A DNA stretch of 64,000 nt from JBBQZU01 sp038207425 (GCA_038207425.1 JBBQZU010000009.1:43740-107739), one strand, 5' to 3'; positions 1-8,560 are shown, counted from the stretch's first letter. Notes: generated from the sequence alone by a model not told the origin. Translations and numbers: made by a program.

Positions 1-2
1 GG

Positions 3-485
3 GCTTTCGGGCCGAAATTGATCATGGACAAAATGAAATCAATACTCGGACACGTAGGCGCTTGGGCACCAAAACCTGAGCAGGTAGGCACCGCAGCATT
101 TATGGCACATGCTACAAACTCCGATTCCTTTTTGGTTCCTTTTAAAGCGCAGCTTCACCAAAGGCTTGAAAAGTTATATGCCGGATTTAAGGCACTTGAA
201 GAGCACGGATACCCCGTGCAGGCTATTGCCCCGCAAGCCGCGCTGTACCTTACGGTAAAAGTGGAACTGATAGGAAAAATCCGTCCCGACGGCAAAAAAA
301 TAGACAGCGTACGCGATACCACCCAGTACCTTCTCGAAGAAGCAGGCCTGGCTATGGTGCCCTTTAGCGCATTTGGCGGAAGCAGCAGCAACCCTTGGTA
401 CCGACTGAGCGTAGGCACAGCGCACACGGAAGAAATACCTGTGGTATTTGAAAAACTCCAATCAGCGATAAAAAAACTCCAATAA
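3..485 (+). CDS. PLP-dependent aminotransferase, class I/II, C-terminal part (5' end outside window)
   Basis: The frame is open from the left edge, so only about the last 160 residues are present. The ILGHVGAWAPKPEQVGTA stretch near the start and the FGGSSSNPWYRLSVG stretch near the end resemble the C-terminal domain of fold-type I aminotransferases of the aspartate aminotransferase group, where the small domain closes over the substrate. The internal TTG (18) and ATG (24) are not taken as starts because reading continues upstream without a stop. The catalytic lysine lies outside the window, so the substrate cannot be judged. It ends 4 bases before the manC-like gene, so the two are probably co-transcribed. 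Confidence 0.75.
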   Translation, partial: AFGPKLIMDKMKSILGHVGAWAPKPEQVGTAAFMAHATNSDSFLVPFKAQLHQRLEKLYAGFKALEEHGYPVQAIAPQAALYLTVKVELIGKIRPDGKKIDSVRDTTQYLLEEAGLAMVPFSAFGGSSSNPWYRLSVGTAHTEEIPVVFEKLQSAIKKLQ

Positions 486-489
486 AAAA

Positions 490-1581
490 ATGGTCAATCA
501 AAAAAACTACTGCATCATCATGGCAGGCGGTATAGGCAGCCGCTTTTGGCCCATGAGCCGCACATCAAATCCAAAGCAATTTCACGATATTCTCGGCACC
601 GGCGCTACCCTGCTCCAGCAAACTTTTGACAGGTTTCTAACGATTTGCCCCCGCGAGAATATTTACATTGTAACCAATGATCAGTACCGCGATTTGGTGA
701 AGGAACAAATCAGCGGGCTGCATGATGAACAAATACTCCTGGAACCGAGCCGCCGCAATACTGCGCCCTGTATTGCCTATGCCAACCATAAAATAAAATT
801 GCGAGATTCTGAAGCCGCCATTATCGTAGCTCCGGCCGACCACCTCGTGCTCAAAGAAGCCGCGTTTATTGCTACCATAGAAACTGCATTGAATCAGGCC
901 CGAACAACGGGCAATCTCGTAACCCTCGGCATTAAGCCGTCGCGCCCGGATACCGGCTACGGCTATATCCAGTTTACCGATCAGAAAGATGCCGTTAGCG
1001 AACAGGTGAAAAAGGTAAAAACTTTTACTGAAAAGCCTGATATTGAACTGGCACGTGAATTTCTGAAAAGTGGCGATTTTTACTGGAACTCAGGGATTTT
1101 TATCTGGACCCTTCCCAGTATCCAAAAAGCATTCAACGAGCACCTCCATGAAATAGAAGAACTCTTTGAAGCCATCACTCCCTATTATAATACACCCGAA
1201 GAAGCCGGCAAAATAGCCGATGTGTATAGCGTTTGCGAAAGCATTTCAATAGACTACGGCGTAATGGAAAAAGCCAAAAATGTAAACGTTGTACTGAGCG
1301 ATTTCGGTTGGAGCGATCTTGGTACTTGGGGTTCGCTTTTTACGCATATCAGAAAAGACAAGGAAAACAATGCCATTGTAGGCAAGAATGTGGTAATGGT
1401 GCAAAGCGCAGACAATATGATCAACGTACCTGCCGATAAACTTGTGGTGGTACAGGGTTTGAACGATTATATCGTGGTTGATACCAACGATGTATTGCTA
1501 ATTTGCCCCAAGGAAGACGAGCAGAAAATAAAGCAGATTGTTACAGACCTGAAGGCGAGTAAGAATGCTAAGTATGTGTAG
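490..1581 (+). CDS. manC: Mannose-1-phosphate guanylyltransferase
   Basis: This 363-residue enzyme should convert mannose-1-phosphate and GTP to GDP-mannose, a precursor of surface polysaccharide and GDP-fucose. The N-terminus carries the nucleotidyltransferase signature AGGIGSRFWPMSR (about residues 11-23) followed by the PKQF motif. An FTEKP motif sits near residue 180 and a WNSGIF motif near residue 200, both typical of the family. The length fits the single-domain Bacteroidota form; there is no fused phosphomannose isomerase cupin domain, which would need about 110 more residues. It starts 4 bases after the aminotransferase stop. The gene symbol follows the family; some annotations call it cpsB. 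Confidence 0.9.
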   Translation: MVNQKNYCIIMAGGIGSRFWPMSRTSNPKQFHDILGTGATLLQQTFDRFLTICPRENIYIVTNDQYRDLVKEQISGLHDEQILLEPSRRNTAPCIAYANHKIKLRDSEAAIIVAPADHLVLKEAAFIATIETALNQARTTGNLVTLGIKPSRPDTGYGYIQFTDQKDAVSEQVKKVKTFTEKPDIELAREFLKSGDFYWNSGIFIWTLPSIQKAFNEHLHEIEELFEAITPYYNTPEEAGKIADVYSVCESISIDYGVMEKAKNVNVVLSDFGWSDLGTWGSLFTHIRKDKENNAIVGKNVVMVQSADNMINVPADKLVVVQGLNDYIVVDTNDVLLICPKEDEQKIKQIVTDLKASKNAKYV

Positions 1582-1750
1582 CACTAGGTAGTTTCTTTAT
1601 TAGCGGGTTTATTTTGAAATCTTCAATGCAACGAATAGGTCTAAGCAGGCATTTTTGAATAGAGCATCGTAAGCTTGTATATTTCGTTGCGATATTAAAT
1701 TCACAGATATCAGTGAGCGGACTGTTCCTTCTTAGAATACATTTTTATAG

Positions 1751-1912
1751 CCCACCTAGCCACAAAGGCCGCAAAGGAAGTTGTGTTTCAAAAACACTTT
1801 GTGGTCTTTGTGTCTTTGTGGGACATATTTTTATCGCCCACCAAGCCGCTAAGGCTACAAAGGAAGTTGTGTTTCAAAAACACTTTGTGCGCTTGGTGTC
1901 TTTGTGGGACAT
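1751..1912. repeat. Two tandem copies of a 76-base imperfect inverted repeat
   Basis: The 385-base spacer between manC and fumC holds no supportable gene. Inside it, 1751-1826 and 1837-1912 are two copies of one unit with an 86-base period. Each starts CCCACC, ends GTGGGACAT, and folds back on itself. The apex GTGTTT-CAA-AAACAC is perfectly paired in both copies. The outer arms are rich in CAAAG / CTTTG blocks. Several arm differences (G for A, T for C) still allow G-U pairs in the transcript of the strand shown. CTTTGTGTCTTTGTGG-like intergenic repeats are common in Bacteroidota genomes as far as I know; their role is not established. Confidence 0.8.
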
Positions 1913-1966
1913 CTATTGACCTGCTAAGAGCATGAAAACATGATATCTAAAAAAATCCTGGACAAA

Positions 1967-3373
1967 CTATGAAAGCCCGGTCATTTTCACGGGTATTACC
2001 CACTTGTCGAATTCATCGGCGGTAAGATAGCCTAGATTTACAGCTTCTTCTTTAAGGGTAGTTCCATTCTTATGTGCAGTTTTGGCAATTTTGGCTGCCT
2101 TCTCGTAGCCGATATGTGTATTGAGGGCTGTAACCAGCATCAGTGAATTCTCAAGGTGCTTTTTGATAAATGGCCTGTTGGGTTCTATGCCCACTGCGCA
2201 ATGCTCGTTGAATGAAAAGCAGGCATCAGCGAGTAGCGTGGCGCTTTGCAGAGTGTTGGCTGCCATTAGCGGTTTGAATACGTTGAGCTGATAGTGGCCC
2301 TGCATCCCGCCTACGGTTATGGCCACATCGTTGCCTACCACCTGCGCGCACACCATCGTAAGGGCCTCGCACTGCGTAGGGTTTACCTTACCCGGCATGA
2401 TGGATGACCCTGGCTCATTTTCAGGAATGAGAATCTCGCCGATGCCGCTGCGGGGACCTGAAGCCAGCATACGCACATCGTTGGCAATTTTATTGAGCGA
2501 TACCGCAAGCTGCTTGAGCGCCCCGTGGGTTTCCACCAGCGCATCGTGCGCGGCAAGGGCTTCAAATTTGTTCTCCGCAGTTTTGAACGGATGCCCGGTA
2601 AGTGCAGCTATGCGCCCTGCAACATGCACAGAATACCCCTTTGGGGTATTGATACCGGTGCCCACAGCCGTGCCGCCGAGCGCTAGCTCGCTGAGGTGGG
2701 TTAATGTGTTTTGCAATGCGCGCATTCCGTGGTCAAGTTGGCTTACAAAGCCGCTGAATTCCTGTCCCAAGGTAAGCGGGGTAGCATCCATGAGGTGCGT
2801 GCGACCTATTTTCACCACATCCATAAAAGCCTGACTCCTGGCGTGTATTGTATTTCGCAGGGTAAGCACAGCCGGTAAGGTCTGTTCCACCACCTTCTTG
2901 TACACCGCTATGTGCATTGCAGTGGGGTAGGTATCGTTGCTGCTCTGCGACTTGTTTACATCATCGTTGGGGTGTATGGCGGGAGTACCCTCTCCCAGGT
3001 TGCCGCCGGCAAGCGCGTGCGCACGGTTTGAGATTACCTCATTGATGTTCATATTACTCTGCGTACCCGAGCCGGTTTGCCATATCACAAGCGGAAACTG
3101 ATCATTGAGTTTGCCACCAAGTATTTCATCGCATACTGCACCGATTGCTTTCATCTTATCTTCTGAAAGCACGCCCAATGCGTGATTGGTTTCTGCTGCA
3201 GCCTTTTTCAGATACGCAAAGCCATATATTATTTCAAGAGGCATGCTGCCTGCCAGGCCTATTTTAAAGTTGCCACGTGAGCGCTCTGTTTGAGCGCCCC
3301 AGTATTTATCGGCGGGTACCTGTACTTCGCCCATGGTGTCATGTTCTATGCGGTATTCCATTGTTTCGGTCAT
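1967..3373 (-). CDS. fumC: Class II fumarate hydratase (fumarase C)
   Basis: This 468-residue protein matches the usual length of class II fumarase, the iron-independent TCA-cycle enzyme that interconverts fumarate and malate as a tetramer. The superfamily signature GSSIMPGKVNP is present near residue 325, and the GRTHLMDATPLTLGQE segment near residue 190 carries the histidine region of the active site. The SGTQSNMNINEV segment (about residue 105) is also diagnostic. ATG at 3373 gives MTETMEY; the second Met (residue 5) could be the true start because related proteins begin M-x-YRIE. It is the last gene of a minus-strand run, 2 bases after the arsC-like stop. Confidence 0.95.
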   Translation of the reverse strand: MTETMEYRIEHDTMGEVQVPADKYWGAQTERSRGNFKIGLAGSMPLEIIYGFAYLKKAAAETNHALGVLSEDKMKAIGAVCDEILGGKLNDQFPLVIWQTGSGTQSNMNINEVISNRAHALAGGNLGEGTPAIHPNDDVNKSQSSNDTYPTAMHIAVYKKVVEQTLPAVLTLRNTIHARSQAFMDVVKIGRTHLMDATPLTLGQEFSGFVSQLDHGMRALQNTLTHLSELALGGTAVGTGINTPKGYSVHVAGRIAALTGHPFKTAENKFEALAAHDALVETHGALKQLAVSLNKIANDVRMLASGPRSGIGEILIPENEPGSSIMPGKVNPTQCEALTMVCAQVVGNDVAITVGGMQGHYQLNVFKPLMAANTLQSATLLADACFSFNEHCAVGIEPNRPFIKKHLENSLMLVTALNTHIGYEKAAKIAKTAHKNGTTLKEEAVNLGYLTADEFDKWVIPVKMTGLS

Positions 3374-3375
3374 AT

Positions 3376-3723
3376 TTAAAAAAGTTTGAGAACATTTTCA
3401 GGTGGGCGGCCTATGATGGCTCTGCTGCCGCTTACCACGATGGGTCGTTGTATGAGCTTAGGATTTTCGCGCAAAATATCTATCCACTCATCATCATTCA
3501 GCAGCAGCCCTTTCAACTTTTGCTTGTACAGAGCTTCTTCCTCGCGGATGATATCCTGAATGTTCATATCGAGCTTTGCCAATAGCAATTTCAATTCGGC
3601 CGCTGATGGAACCTTATCGAGATAAAGTACAATTTCAGGCTCCACCCCTTTGCTGCGGATAAGCTCGAGCGTTTCGCGGCTTTTGCGGCAGCGTGGGTTG
3701 TGGTATATTTTTACTTTGCTCAT
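3376..3723 (-). CDS. ArsC/Spx-family thioredoxin-fold protein (arsenate reductase-like)
   Basis: A 115-residue thioredoxin-fold protein of the ArsC / YffB / Spx group. The N-terminus has the HNPRCRKS motif, with the single cysteine at residue 12 in the position of the ArsC catalytic cysteine, and the C-terminus has the RPIV...AIIGRPPE segment of the family. Known members reduce arsenate with glutaredoxin, or act as regulators (Spx). There is no arsR, arsB or acr3 nearby, so a dedicated arsenic role is not supported by context; it may be a general thiol oxidoreductase. Its ATGA start overlaps the prfB stop by 4 bases, so it is translationally coupled to prfB. Confidence 0.85.
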   Translation of the reverse strand: MSKVKIYHNPRCRKSRETLELIRSKGVEPEIVLYLDKVPSAAELKLLLAKLDMNIQDIIREEEALYKQKLKGLLLNDDEWIDILRENPKLIQRPIVVSGSRAIIGRPPENVLKLF

Positions 3724-4824
3724 TGGGCGCTGCTTTTGGCCTTGCCATACTCCATGAGGTAAGCTTTCAGAAAGTCGTCTATCTCCCCATTCAGCACATC
3801 GTCAACATTCGATGTTTCGTAGCCGGTGCGCACGTCCTTCACCAGTTGGTAGGGCTGCAGTACATAGTTGCGTATCTGTGAGCCCCACTCTATTTTCATT
3901 TTGCCGGCTTCTATTTCATCACGGGCTTCCATGCGCTTTTTCATCTCCATTTCGTAAAGTTGTGAGCGGAGCAGTTGTATGGCCTTTTCTTTATTTTGAA
4001 GTTGAGAGCGGGTTTCGGTATTGTCAATGACAATGCCGGTAGGTTTATGTTTCAGCCTTACTCCTGTTTCTACCTTGTTCACGTTTTGCCCTCCTGCCCC
4101 ACCCGAGCGGAAAGTATCCCAGGTAATATCAGAAGGGTTTATATTTATTTCGATGGTATCGTCCACAAGCGGGTACACATATACTGAAACGAATGAAGTA
4201 TGTCTCTTAGCGTTGCTGTCGAACGGACTGATCCGCACAAGGCGGTGCACTCCGTTTTCGCCTTTTAGAAAACCGAAGCCAAATTCACCATCAAACTCGA
4301 GTGTAACTGATTTCACGCCGGCTACGTCGCCTTCCTGCATATCGAGTTCCTTCACCTTCATTCGGTTGCGCTGCCCCCACATGATGTACATGCGCATCAG
4401 CATTGAAGCCCAGTCGCAACTTTCAGTTCCGCCCGCACCGGCAGTGATTTGCATTACGGCGCTGAGGGTATCTTCAGGGGCCGAGAGCATATTTTTAAAC
4501 TCCAGTTCTTCGAGCGATTTCAGCGTAGTATCATACTGCTGTTTGAGTTCGCTTTCTGTGGCTTCGCCTTCTTTGTAAAAATCATACAGTACGCGAAGGT
4601 CTTCAAGATTTGACTCGATGGTTTTAAAAGCATCGGTCCAAATTTTCTTGTTGCGAATTTGCTTGAGTATGACTTCAGCTTTCTTTGGGTCGTCCCAAAA
4701 AGTGGGATTCAGGGTATGCTTTTCGTCTTCTGCGATTTGCTCCAATTTGCCGGGTACGTCAAAGGTACCCCCTTAGCGCTTCCAGGCGCCCGGCAATATC
4801 GCTTACATTGTCGGTAGTAATCAT
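3720..4824 (-). CDS. prfB: Peptide chain release factor 2 (+1 programmed frameshift)
   Basis: RF2 ends translation at UGA and UAA. Zero frame starts at ATG 4822-4824 and reads MITTDNVSDIAGRLEALRGYL, then meets TGA at 4759-4761. Shifting +1 at CTT-TGA-C continues as DVPGKLEQIAEDEK and gives a 367-residue protein, the normal RF2 length. The RF2-specific SPF anticodon tripeptide occurs in RISPFDSNAKRH, and the catalytic GGQ loop in SGGAGGQNVNK. Without the shift a reader would see a TTG-started 341-residue fragment beginning near 4745, which lacks part of the N-terminal helix. The gene follows recX by 26 bases and overlaps the arsC-like gene by 4. Confidence 0.96.
4758..4773 (-). promoter_or_regulatory. 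prfB programmed +1 frameshift site
   Basis: On the minus strand the sequence AGG GGG TAC CTT TGA C is the canonical RF2 frameshift signal. It has a Shine-Dalgarno-like AGGGGG, a three-base spacer, the slippery CTT and an in-frame TGA followed by C, which is a weak stop context. In the known autoregulation, low RF2 slows decoding of TGA and promotes the shift to make more RF2. Confidence 0.95.
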
Positions 4825-4828
4825 GGCG

Positions 4829-4836
4829 CAAAAGTA
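4829..4836 (-). promoter_or_regulatory. Candidate -7 box (TACTTTTG) just upstream of prfB
   Basis: On the minus strand TACTTTTG is a full match to the Bacteroidota -7 consensus TAnnTTTG. It lies in the 26-base gap between recX and prfB and ends 4 bases before the prfB ATG, so a transcript starting here would be leaderless or nearly so. I found no matching -33 TTTG, so this is tentative. Confidence 0.35.
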
Positions 4837-4850
4837 CAAGAAATGCGCGT

Positions 4851-5336
4851 TCAATCGCCATCCGCAATCAGCAATTCCAAGGCTGATTTGATCTCATCAC
4901 TGTTGTACCCTTTGGCGTAAGCAAAGCGAAAGAGTTTTGATTTCAACTCCATAGCAGTGCCCTTTCGGTAAATGCCGGCCATTTTTCGCGAAAGCAGGGC
5001 CTTAAGGGTGCCATCCATGTCTTCACCACCCAGCTCTTCGCGGGCCTTGGTGATGCAGTATGCTGAAATTCCGCGCGATTTAAGCCCGTATTGAATCTTC
5101 TGCCAGCCCCACTTTTTAATTCTGAATTTGCCCCGGGCAAAAGCTCTTGCAAAGCGTTCTTCACTGACGTGATTGGTAGAAATTAAATCGGCAATGAGTT
5201 GCTCTGATTCTGTGCCGTATACGCTCCATGATGCAAGCTTGCTGCGCACTTCGGTATGGCAACGCTCCTGGCGGTCGCACCACTTTTTTATTTCTTCGGC
5301 TGTTTTCAGCGGGGGGTACTTTCGCTCAGCGGCCAT
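4851..5336 (-). CDS. recX: Regulatory protein RecX
   Basis: A 161-residue basic, helical protein with the RecX layout: three repeated three-helix modules, the first with a CHTEVRSKL segment near residue 26, the second with VSEERFARAFARGKFRIKKWG (about residues 56-76, split here across a typical RecX core), and the third with a RFAYAKGYNSDEIKSAL segment near the end. RecX modulates RecA filaments during recombination and SOS repair. recA is not in the window. The start ATG overlaps the stop of the RDD gene by one base (TAATG), so the two are coupled. The length fits Bacteroidota RecX (about 150-160 residues). Confidence 0.9.
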   Translation of the reverse strand: MAAERKYPPLKTAEEIKKWCDRQERCHTEVRSKLASWSVYGTESEQLIADLISTNHVSEERFARAFARGKFRIKKWGWQKIQYGLKSRGISAYCITKAREELGGEDMDGTLKALLSRKMAGIYRKGTAMELKSKLFRFAYAKGYNSDEIKSALELLIADGD

Positions 5337-6049
5337 TAGCTGCGTGTTATTACAATATAATCGCGTATTACAGTTTTCAGAAAGGTGCGCTTGTCAGCCG
5401 GAGCATTGTTAAGACCTAAAACTTCGACGCACTTCCGGGTTGCGATTTCAATCAATTGCCTGTGCGCCTGATTTTGATACTTCTCCTGTCTTTCAAGTAG
5501 GTTCTTCACGGTAAGCATTTCCTCTTCGCTAAAGCGGTACGCATTTATATAAGTTGGTACGTAGCTATCGCGGTCGTCTATGCGCAATATGTCGTTAAGG
5601 TTTAGGTCAATTTCACTTTGAAGGCTTACCACCATGCTATTGCTGAGTATATCGCCTAGGCGCTGGGCCCGGGCCGATGTGCTGATGAAAATTACTGCCA
5701 ATGAACCCAATGAAAAGTAAATATCTACCATCCTGAATGCCCACCTGATTACATAGTCAAGCGGGATGGGTTCTCCGCCATTCACACTTACCACGCGAAT
5801 ACGCATGGCTTTTTTACCTATGGTCTGGCCATGCATAACCAATTCACTTATCAGGGTGTAAAAAAGAAATACGCCGAATACGCCGTAGATAAGTATCTGA
5901 TTGATCCATAAAATAAAAAAAGCCAAAATCATCATGATTGTACCCATAATGGTTAAATCAATGACATAGGCCAAGATGCGCTGCGCCAGACCGGCAACCT
6001 GAAAATCTATTGAAACATTTTGTGCAGTTCGTATGCTTATCTTTCTCAT
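5336..6049 (-). CDS. RDD family membrane protein
   Basis: A 237-residue integral membrane protein. The VAGLAQRILAYVIDL segment near residue 18 carries the Arg and Asp of the RDD family, followed by two hydrophobic helices (about 35-55 and 60-78), then a third near 115-130. The last 80 residues are soluble and charged. The molecular function of RDD proteins is mostly unknown; some have been linked to ion or osmotic homeostasis. It is divergent from the SpoIIM fusion gene with a 41-base gap. RDD proteins commonly sit next to SpoIIM, MoxR and DUF58 genes in Bacteroidota, so it probably works with the operon starting at 6091. Confidence 0.85.
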   Translation of the reverse strand: MRKISIRTAQNVSIDFQVAGLAQRILAYVIDLTIMGTIMMILAFFILWINQILIYGVFGVFLFYTLISELVMHGQTIGKKAMRIRVVSVNGGEPIPLDYVIRWAFRMVDIYFSLGSLAVIFISTSARAQRLGDILSNSMVVSLQSEIDLNLNDILRIDDRDSYVPTYINAYRFSEEEMLTVKNLLERQEKYQNQAHRQLIEIATRKCVEVLGLNNAPADKRTFLKTVIRDYIVITRS

Positions 6050-6090
6050 AATAGGTTTTTGGGTACTTTAGCGGCACCTGCTGAGCGACT

Positions 6091-7938
6091 ATGCGCGAGA
6101 AACAATTTGTAGAGCAAAATAAAGAAAAATGGGGACGCTTTGAGCAGTTTGTGTCAGGAGAATCAAATCCGGGCCCTGATGAGCTCAACGAACTCTACGC
6201 GCATATTACCGACGATCTATCCTATGCCCGCACATACTACAGCCGCCGGAGTATAAGGGTTTATCTGAACAGTCTGGCTCAGAAAGCTTACCTGAACCTG
6301 TATAAAAACCGGCGAAATATTTTTGGCGGCCTGGGCAAATTTTGGTTTGAGATACTGCCGCTTGCCTTGTACCGATCTCGCCGGGAACTCAATATTTCGC
6401 TAGGCGTATTTGTGCTGGCCGTGCTTATTGGCGTGCTTTCAGGTGCCAATGATCCTGATTTTGCACGTGCGATTCTTGGTGATGAGTATATAGAAATGAC
6501 CGAAGCCAATATAGCCAAAGGCGACCCTATGGCTGTATACAAAAGCAGCGGCGAAATTGATATGTTTCTGGCTATCACGCTAAATAATCTTTTGGTGGCA
6601 TTCAGAACTTTTGTGCTCGGAGCTTTTTTTGGGATCGGCACCATTGTTATTCTGCTTTTCAACGGCATTATGCTGGGCAGTTTTCAATACTTCTTCGCAG
6701 AGCGGGCGTTGCTGCAAGAGAGTTTTCTCACCATTTGGATGCACGGAGCGCTCGAAATTTCGGCCATTGTAATAGCGGGTGGTGCGGGGCTTACGCTCGG
6801 CCGAGGTTTGCTCTACCCCGGCAATCTGCCGCGGGTGCAGTCGTTTCAGCTCGGTGCCCGCAGGGCCGTTACCATCATGCTCGGCCTCGTCCCAATTTTC
6901 ATTGCTGCGGGTTTTATTGAAGGCTTTTTCACCCGTGTTACCGAATTGCCCGATTTGATAAGAGGCAGTTTCATTTTTCTCTGCTTTCTTTTTATCGGGG
7001 TCTATTTTTGGTGGTTTCCCTGGTTGCGCTTTCGCGGAAAAGCGGTAGACCTTTATAACCCCGAAGAACTTATGCCCGAATTATCGCTCGACATCAACCT
7101 TGGCGAACTTCGCAAATTCAAGGAAATATTCTCAGGAACATTCGTAATTATGCGAAAGCTCGCAGGCCCCGGAGCCATCGCTGCCCTCTTACTTGCGCTC
7201 ATTTATTGCGTCACCTTCGGACTTATATACGGCACTGAAGGAATTGAAAAAATCAATTTCACAAAATTTTCTCCTTACAACCTTTACCAATTTCATAGCT
7301 ATACCACCTTCTTTTGGAACTTTTTTCTCAATGTTGGATTTATCACAGCCGTGATATACTTTTCGCTCAGGCACTTTAGCAAACACTTCGCTGCGCAGCT
7401 CCCTGAAATGCAAAAAGTAGGCCCTTCAGTATTGATCAAAACTGCCGTAGTAGTTACCATATTCGAGCTGTTTATCCTTTCGGGAAATGCACTTGTCGCT
7501 GCGCTCGGAATACTCTTCATTCCTTTCTTGCTATTCATATTGGTTATATCAACCATCGAAGGCCTGAGTTTTCAAAGCAGTTTCGGTCGTATGCTCGCTC
7601 TGCTCAACGGCACCAGGAGGTATGTATTTCTTACATTTTTTGTAATGGGATTATTGTCAGTGCTTATAATGTTTATTATCGACTCACCCTTCACCTGGTT
7701 TTATATGGATGTGCTCCAATGGAATATACAGGCCGATGAAGATTTTAAAACGCAACTTGCCTTGCTCTCACTGCTATTCATCAATAAGCTTGGGCTGGCG
7801 TTTGTACTTCCGCTGCTGCTTCACAGTCAGGTGCTGGAATACTACTCAGCCGCCGAAGCCAGTGAGGCAAAGCAACTCTCCGAAAGGGTGATGCAAATAG
7901 GAATAAAAAGGAGTGCATATGGTCTGGAGCGGGAGTGA
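6091..7938 (+). CDS. SpoIIM-domain membrane protein fused to a second membrane domain
   Basis: The first 330 residues match the stage II sporulation protein M (SpoIIM, DUF95) family: a soluble N-terminus with the DDLSYARTYYS segment near residue 51, then five hydrophobic helices (roughly 105-125, 165-200, 215-245, 285-305, 315-335). SpoIIM-only proteins are about 320-330 residues, but this one is 615. The extra part (about 340-615) holds at least five more helices and resembles the separate membrane protein usually found after spoIIM in this kind of operon, so I infer a fusion. Bacteroidota do not sporulate; the role here is unknown. ATG at 6091 is 41 bases from the divergent RDD gene. Confidence 0.8.
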   Translation: MREKQFVEQNKEKWGRFEQFVSGESNPGPDELNELYAHITDDLSYARTYYSRRSIRVYLNSLAQKAYLNLYKNRRNIFGGLGKFWFEILPLALYRSRRELNISLGVFVLAVLIGVLSGANDPDFARAILGDEYIEMTEANIAKGDPMAVYKSSGEIDMFLAITLNNLLVAFRTFVLGAFFGIGTIVILLFNGIMLGSFQYFFAERALLQESFLTIWMHGALEISAIVIAGGAGLTLGRGLLYPGNLPRVQSFQLGARRAVTIMLGLVPIFIAAGFIEGFFTRVTELPDLIRGSFIFLCFLFIGVYFWWFPWLRFRGKAVDLYNPEELMPELSLDINLGELRKFKEIFSGTFVIMRKLAGPGAIAALLLALIYCVTFGLIYGTEGIEKINFTKFSPYNLYQFHSYTTFFWNFFLNVGFITAVIYFSLRHFSKHFAAQLPEMQKVGPSVLIKTAVVVTIFELFILSGNALVAALGILFIPFLLFILVISTIEGLSFQSSFGRMLALLNGTRRYVFLTFFVMGLLSVLIMFIIDSPFTWFYMDVLQWNIQADEDFKTQLALLSLLFINKLGLAFVLPLLLHSQVLEYYSAAEASEAKQLSERVMQIGIKRSAYGLERE

Positions 7939-8560
7939 AATCATAGCTTATTGCGCTCTTAAAATCGAAGGAGCAATGCTGGTGAGCGACCTCGACCGCA
8001 AGGCCTGGGATGAAGCACGTAAGGGTATGGAGTATATTGAAAAAGCCCTTCCTGAAGCAGATGTCGACCCATCTTCAACCTCTCTTATTCTGGGGAATAT
8101 GCTCCTGCAGTTGGTTCGCGTGCTCGGCGTATTGGTTATCATCATTGTATTGATAGCGATCATAATCAGACTTATCAAAAAGTATAGAGGCACTCCCGTA
8201 ACAAGGAAGAATAAATCTATAGAAACAGAAGATGAAATACCCACCGCTAGCGCTCCCATTGATGTTTTGCTAAAAGCATTTGATGAAGCGCGCATCAGAG
8301 GTGATTATAAAGAGGCCACCCGCCTGCTCTACCAGATTGCTATCAAGCGACTCGATATGGCTGGTGCTGTGATAGCCCACCCCAACAAAACAAACTGGGA
8401 ATATGTTTCTGAATTGCGCGAGCCACTGCAATCACAGCGTTTTACCTATCTCACCATGCTTTTTGAGCGCATATGGTATGGCGATAAGCCGCTTTCGGTA
8501 AATGACTTTACAACCTTCGAGCCCCGGTTTATGGAGTTCATCAAAAGCCATGAAAGATGA
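7919..8560 (+). CDS. DUF4129-like single-pass membrane protein
   Basis: A protein of about 213 residues. A soluble N-terminal part (first 60 residues) precedes one strongly hydrophobic helix (about 60-82), then a basic stop-transfer stretch and a cytosolic helical C-terminus. The C-terminal pattern YKEATRLLYQIAIKRL followed by FERIWYGDKPLSVNDF matches the DUF4129 pattern, where a tyrosine/tryptophan pair precedes the end of the domain. The start is ambiguous: GTG at 7913 overlaps the previous gene by 26 bases, but ATG at 7919 is 5 bases after a clear AAGGAG, so I chose ATG. It overlaps the DUF4350 gene by 4 bases. Function unknown; the family recurs in MoxR/DUF58 operons. Confidence 0.75.
   Translation: MVWSGSEIIAYCALKIEGAMLVSDLDRKAWDEARKGMEYIEKALPEADVDPSSTSLILGNMLLQLVRVLGVLVIIIVLIAIIIRLIKKYRGTPVTRKNKSIETEDEIPTASAPIDVLLKAFDEARIRGDYKEATRLLYQIAIKRLDMAGAVIAHPNKTNWEYVSELREPLQSQRFTYLTMLFERIWYGDKPLSVNDFTTFEPRFMEFIKSHER

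Noticed and set aside
1713..1919. A 68-residue open frame inside the tandem hairpin repeat, on the plus strand
   Set aside because: Its peptide repeats because the DNA repeats; it has no start signal and no recognisable domain, so the repeat explains it.
2319..2834. A 171-residue frame antisense to fumC
   Set aside because: The fumC frame has full family motifs; the opposite frame is a Ser/Pro/Ala-rich shadow produced by codon bias.
4021..4578. A 185-residue frame antisense to prfB
   Set aside because: It lies entirely inside the well-supported RF2 gene and shows no family motif.
3720..4745. prfB as a TTG-started 341-residue gene, or as a frameshifted pseudogene
   Set aside because: The upstream 21 codons and the AGGGGG-CTT-TGA-C signal show a normal programmed frameshift and restore full RF2 length.
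7913..7918. GTG at 7913 as start of the DUF4129-like gene
   Set aside because: An AAGGAG block is well spaced before ATG 7919 and would overlap the GTG itself.
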